From Elstera litoralis (lineage in GTDB: Bacteria; Pseudomonadota; Alphaproteobacteria; Elsterales; Elsteraceae): a stretch of DNA of 9,006 nucleotides. Below the pieces are notes generated by a model that was given only the letters and a program-made list of their open reading frames with translations, searched no databases and was not told the origin of the DNA. Within the stretch, counting starts at the first letter, position 1. Every line of letters begins with the position of its first letter. The stretch is from contig NZ_LAJY01000115.1 in the NCBI RefSeq assembly GCF_000963705.1, positions 1 to 9,006 of the forward strand. Reading direction: 5' to 3'. Shown one piece after another: positions 6,483 through 9,006 of this stretch. A program made the translations under genes and the position numbers.

Positions 6483-7882
6483 CTAGTGAACCAAATAATC
6501 TTCGATGAGGGCAAACAGCGCGCGGATGCTATGAACATCGCCGCCTTCGGGCCGTCCGGGGCGGGCGCGCGGGTTCCAGGCCATCATATCCACATGGACC
6601 CATTTGGTCGCAGGATCGACGAATTCCGCCAAGAACAGCGCCGCCGTGATCGCGCCGTTAAAGCTGCTTTCGCCGGTCGAACTGAGATCGGCGACCTTGC
6701 TTTCCAAAAGGCGGCGATACCCCGGCCACAGCGGCAACCGCCACAAAGGATCGGCCTGTTGCGCGGCCTTATTCTGAAGATCTTCGGCCAGGGCATCGTG
6801 CCGGGTGAAGATCACCGGCAACTCCGGCCCCAAGGCGACGCGCGCGGCCCCGGTGAGGGTGGCGCAATCGATCAGCAGCGCCGGTTTTTCCCGGTCGCTT
6901 CGGCCAGGGCATCGCAGAGGATCAAGCGACCTTCGGCGTCGGTATTCCCGACCTCCACGGTCACGCCCTTGCGCGTCGCCAGCACGTCGAGCGGATGGAA
7001 AGCATTGCCGGAAATAGCGTTTTCGACAGCGGGGATCAGCACGCGCAGCCGCACCGGCAGTTTGGCGCGCATGATGACATGGGCCAGCGCCAGCACCGAG
7101 GCCGCGCCGCCCATATCCTTTTTCATGATCTGCATTCCGGCGGCGGATTTAATATCGAGCCCGCCCGAATCGAAGCAAACGCCCTTGCCGACTAGCGTGA
7201 CCTTCGGGTGATTCTCATCGCCCCAGCGCAGATCGATCAAGCGCGGGCCGTTTTGGGCGGCGCGGCCAACGGCGTGAATCGCCGGGTAGTTTTCGATTAG
7301 CAAATCGTCGCCGGTAATCACCGAGCAGCTCGCCCGATGCTGTTCGGCCACATCGCGCACGGTGGCGGCCAGTTCCTTCGGCCCAAGGTCGCCCGCCGGG
7401 GTATTGATGAGATCGCGCCCGAGGTAGATGGCTTCGACCATCGCCGACACGCGCTCCCGGTTCGCCTGTTCCGGCCACACCAGGGTGGCGGCGACGCGCT
7501 TGCGCTTCTTGTAGCGGGTGAAGGCATAGGCCCCGAGCGCCCATCCCGTCGCGAGGCGCGAGGCGGCGGGTTCGGCGGGCTCTGCCGCGAGATAATAGGC
7601 CCCAACCGGCAGCGCATCGGGCAAAGCGCCCAGCGCCCACAGGTCGGCATCGACCCCGCCCAGCGCCGACGCCTCGTCGCCCGTACCGACGATATAGCCG
7701 CCCGCTTCCCCGGAGACCGGCGGCAGCGCCAGCAGGCTGCCCGGATCGGCGGCATAGCCCTGGATATCGGCCCAGGCCCGCGCCTCCGCCCCTAAGGTTT
7801 CCAGTAGTGCGGCCAGCGTGTCGCGCGTGGCCAGGTACAGCGGGCGGGGGGAATCGGCTTTATCGACCAGGGCGAAGCTCAT
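6483..7882 (-). CDS. M17 leucyl aminopeptidase family protein, one-base frameshift at the A-run 6885-6889
   Basis: M17 enzymes remove N-terminal amino acids from peptides with two metal ions in the active site, in the cytoplasm, usually as hexamers. From the ATG at 7882, residues 1-150 are the variable N-terminal domain; the catalytic domain follows. Expected residues are visible: Lys233 and Asp238 in GKGVCFDSGGLDIK, Lys245, Asp256 in MKKDMGGAA, and Asp315, Glu317 and Arg319 in NTDAEGR. The frame breaks after ATGK: the minus strand has five A (T-run 6885-6889) where six give GKKPALLIDCATLTGAARVA. It then runs open through STGESSFNGAI and WVHVDMMAWNPRARP to the TAG at 6485. The repaired length is 466 residues, somewhat shorter than E. 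coli PepA. Both halves are fully conserved, so the break is most likely a homopolymer error. It is followed 4 bases later by the oxidoreductase. Confidence 0.93.
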
Positions 7883-7901
7883 GAAACCGTCTCTCTAGCA
7901 A

Positions 7902-7929
7902 CAGAAGGGTCTAGCATGCCGCCCTTCTG
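7902..7929. repeat. Perfect 8-base inverted repeat between the phosphodiesterase and peptidase genes
   Basis: CAGAAGGG (7902-7909) and CCCTTCTG (7922-7929) flank a 12-base centre that itself contains the palindrome GCATGC. The element lies 19 bases after the phosphodiesterase stop and 19 bases upstream of the peptidase ATG at 7882. It can form a stable hairpin and may end the upstream transcript, but no T-run follows on either strand. As a leader hairpin or operator it would be well placed to control the peptidase-oxidoreductase unit. Confidence 0.5.
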
Positions 7930-7947
7930 GGGAATTGAAAAGCTGCC

Positions 7948-8672
7948 TTAAGCGCGAACGACATCGGGATAATCGGTAATGACCGAGGTAACGCCCGCCG
8001 CAAGAAAGGCGCGCGCAACCTCGGGCTCATTCACGGTCCAGAGCAGCACGGGCAGGCCGGTGGCGGTAAGGGTGGGAACTTGGTCCGGCGTGAGCGCCCT
8101 CCAGGACAGATTGAGCGTGGCGCAGCGAGGGCTTTGGCCTCGGCCACCCAATCCACATCGGTGCGTTCGGACAGGTAGCCGCGCGGCAGGTCGGGCGCGC
8201 GGTCCCGGCAGGCGTCGAGCGCGTCGCGGTCGAAGGACGACAGCAGCGGCAGACTCGGTTGCCGCCAACTGGTACGCACGATATCCACAACGGCGGCAGC
8301 GGTCTCCCGCGCCCGGCCTGGGCAGGGTTTGATTTCGATATTGATGCCGCCGCCGACCTCTTGAACCAAGGCCAACACGGCGTTCAGCGTCGGCGGTGGT
8401 TCGGCGGGCCAATCGGCGAAACTCTTTGCGGCATTGAGCCCCTGGATCACGGTATAGGGGGTTTCGGCCACCCGGCCACGGCCGTCGGTGGTGCGCTCCA
8501 GGGTTTCATCGTGCATGAGGATGACCACGCCATCGGCGGTCAGCTTCGCGTCGATTTCCACATAGAGCACGTCCTGGGCAAAGGCCGCGCGCAGCCCCGC
8601 GAGCGTGTTTTCCGGGGCGAGCCCCCGCGCGCCGCGATGCCCGATGATCGGCGGTAAACCCAGGTCAACCAT
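7948..8672 (-). CDS. Glycerophosphodiester phosphodiesterase family protein (UgpQ-like), one-base frameshift near 8124
   Basis: The enzyme splits glycerophosphodiesters, the deacylated products of phospholipids, into glycerol-3-phosphate and an alcohol. From the ATG at 8672 the motifs of this TIM-barrel family are in order: GHRGARGLAPENT (11-23; catalytic His12, Arg13 and Glu21), VEIDAKLTADG (38-48; metal-binding Glu39 and Asp41), MHDETLERTTDG (53-64; His54), INIEIKP (110-116) and LLSSFDRDAL (143-152). After WVAEAKAL (about 182) the frame breaks. One extra base between 8124 and 8125 restores CATLNLSWRAL, LLWTVNEPEVARAFLAAGV and ITDYP to the TAA at 7950, giving about 241 residues. The ATG at 8672 is preferred to the one at 8678 because AGGGG lies 6 bases before it and directly abuts the other. 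No signal peptide is present, so it is a cytoplasmic UgpQ-type enzyme. The break is probably a sequence error. Confidence 0.92.
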
Positions 8673-8821
8673 CAACATCCCCTAAACCTATTTGTGCGAT
8701 GATAAAGATAAAACTGCGGTGCCATAGCGTGCATATCGGGCGCGATGCTGCCATAGTTTTTTCGATAAACTCTGAGGCGTTTCCGCGTCTCTCCTGTGCA
8801 AGTCTGTTCGTGCTGCATCCC
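8673..8821. promoter_or_regulatory. Divergent intergenic region before the phosphodiesterase and the right-edge gene
   Basis: This 149-base stretch is more AT-rich than its surroundings and must contain start signals in both directions. The phosphodiesterase ribosome-binding site is at about 8679-8683 (AGGGG on the minus strand). Visible details are a tandem GATAAA (8701-8712), an 8-base direct repeat TGCCATAG (8720-8727 and 8749-8756, 29 bases apart) and a six-T run near 8757-8762. No promoter pair stands out clearly, and no Shine-Dalgarno sequence is seen before the ATG at 8822. Confidence 0.35.
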
Positions 8822-9006
8822 ATGACTGGCGATTCCTCCTTTCTCCCCTGTTCCCGTCGCCATCTGCTGATCGGCGGTGCGGCCAGTCTGTTGCTGGCCG
8901 GGCAGGGTTTGGCGCAGGGAACGGCCCCGGAGGATTCCCTTGCCGCCGAGCCGCGTTTCTTTCGTCTGGCGGCGGGGCCGCTCGGCAGCCCGGCTTCGCG
9001 CTGGCG
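8822..9006 (+). CDS. Exported protein, partial; possibly a TRAP-TAXI solute-binding protein
   Basis: Only the first 61 codons are in the window; the frame is open to the edge. The N-terminus has a twin-arginine-like signal: CSRRHLLIGGAASLLLAG (10-27) with Arg12-Arg13, a hydrophobic core and a likely cleavage near GLAQG (29-33). This predicts export to the periplasm. After a short acidic linker the mature part starts PRFFRLAAGPLGSPASRW, which resembles the first strand of TAXI-type TRAP solute receptors (typically FFRIGTG followed by a small-residue turn). The match is short and the family glycines are partly replaced, so this name is tentative. No good ribosome-binding site precedes the ATG; an in-frame GTG lies at 8810. 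It is transcribed away from the phosphodiesterase gene. Confidence 0.5.
   Translation, partial: MTGDSSFLPCSRRHLLIGGAASLLLAGQGLAQGTAPEDSLAAEPRFFRLAAGPLGSPASRW

Noticed and set aside
6207..7211. Long plus-strand open frame (334 codons) opposite the oxidoreductase and peptidase genes
   Set aside because: Both opposite-strand genes have clear family motifs over this span. The plus-strand translation is rich in Arg, Ala, Pro and Ser, with no recognisable domain; long antisense frames are common in GC-rich DNA.
8672..8863. Minus-strand 63-codon open frame upstream of the phosphodiesterase
   Set aside because: It overlaps the intergenic region and the start of the exported-protein gene, shows no domain and no ribosome site, and would leave no promoter space.
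1..9006. Programmed frameshifting as the general explanation for the four breaks
   Set aside because: The sites share no slippery heptamer or downstream structure. The genes are not known for recoding, and a uniform one-base loss is better explained by sequence error. Only the peptidase site resembles a slippery run.
1..9006. Search for a defence system, mobile element, CRISPR array, tRNA or rRNA
   Set aside because: No transposase, integrase with attachment repeats, regularly spaced repeats, cloverleaf or ribosomal RNA sequence was seen. The only recombinase is the housekeeping XerC.

Overview
The window looks like ordinary chromosome from a high-GC alphaproteobacterium, most likely of the Rhodospirillales (Azospirillum-like) group. 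That placement is inferred from protein style, GC-rich codon use and gene order; I could not search a database. I see no phage, plasmid, IS element, CRISPR array, RNA gene or defence system.

Layout. At the left edge, on the minus strand, is priA (primosomal helicase), cut by the window end. A 93-base divergent gap separates it from a compact plus-strand operon: tal (transaldolase), a DUF484/GAF-like gene and xerC (tyrosine recombinase), with gaps of 15 and 6 bases. An AT-richer 167-base intergenic stretch with a good sigma70-type promoter candidate precedes a short chemoreceptor gene (MCP). The MCP gene converges on a marR-type regulator gene, with only 3 bases between the two stop codons. 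From there to about 8672 everything is on the minus strand. Reading in the direction of transcription, this is a glycerophosphodiester phosphodiesterase, an M17 leucyl aminopeptidase, an NAD(P)H:quinone-oxidoreductase-like flavoprotein 4 bases after it, and the MarR regulator. At the right edge a plus-strand gene begins with a twin-arginine-like signal peptide. It is possibly a TRAP-TAXI solute-binding protein and is cut by the window end.

How the genes relate. priA and xerC act in chromosome maintenance (replication restart and dimer resolution). DUF484 beside xerC is a pairing also seen in gamma-proteobacteria. tal is central carbon metabolism. The lap, oxidoreductase and marR set may be one transcription unit in which MarR responds to quinone-like or redox-active compounds (inference).

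The most important observation concerns the sequence itself. Four conserved genes (priA, tal, the M17 peptidase and the phosphodiesterase) are each broken by a single missing base. Each can be repaired by lengthening a short run of identical bases by one. Four such events in 9 kb of housekeeping genes point to deletion errors in the sequence rather than biology, so these genes are annotated here as whole, frameshift-interrupted genes. I found no convincing new biological system. The remaining leads are small: unexplained inverted repeats in regulatory positions, the DUF484-xerC pairing, and a chemoreceptor almost without a periplasmic domain.
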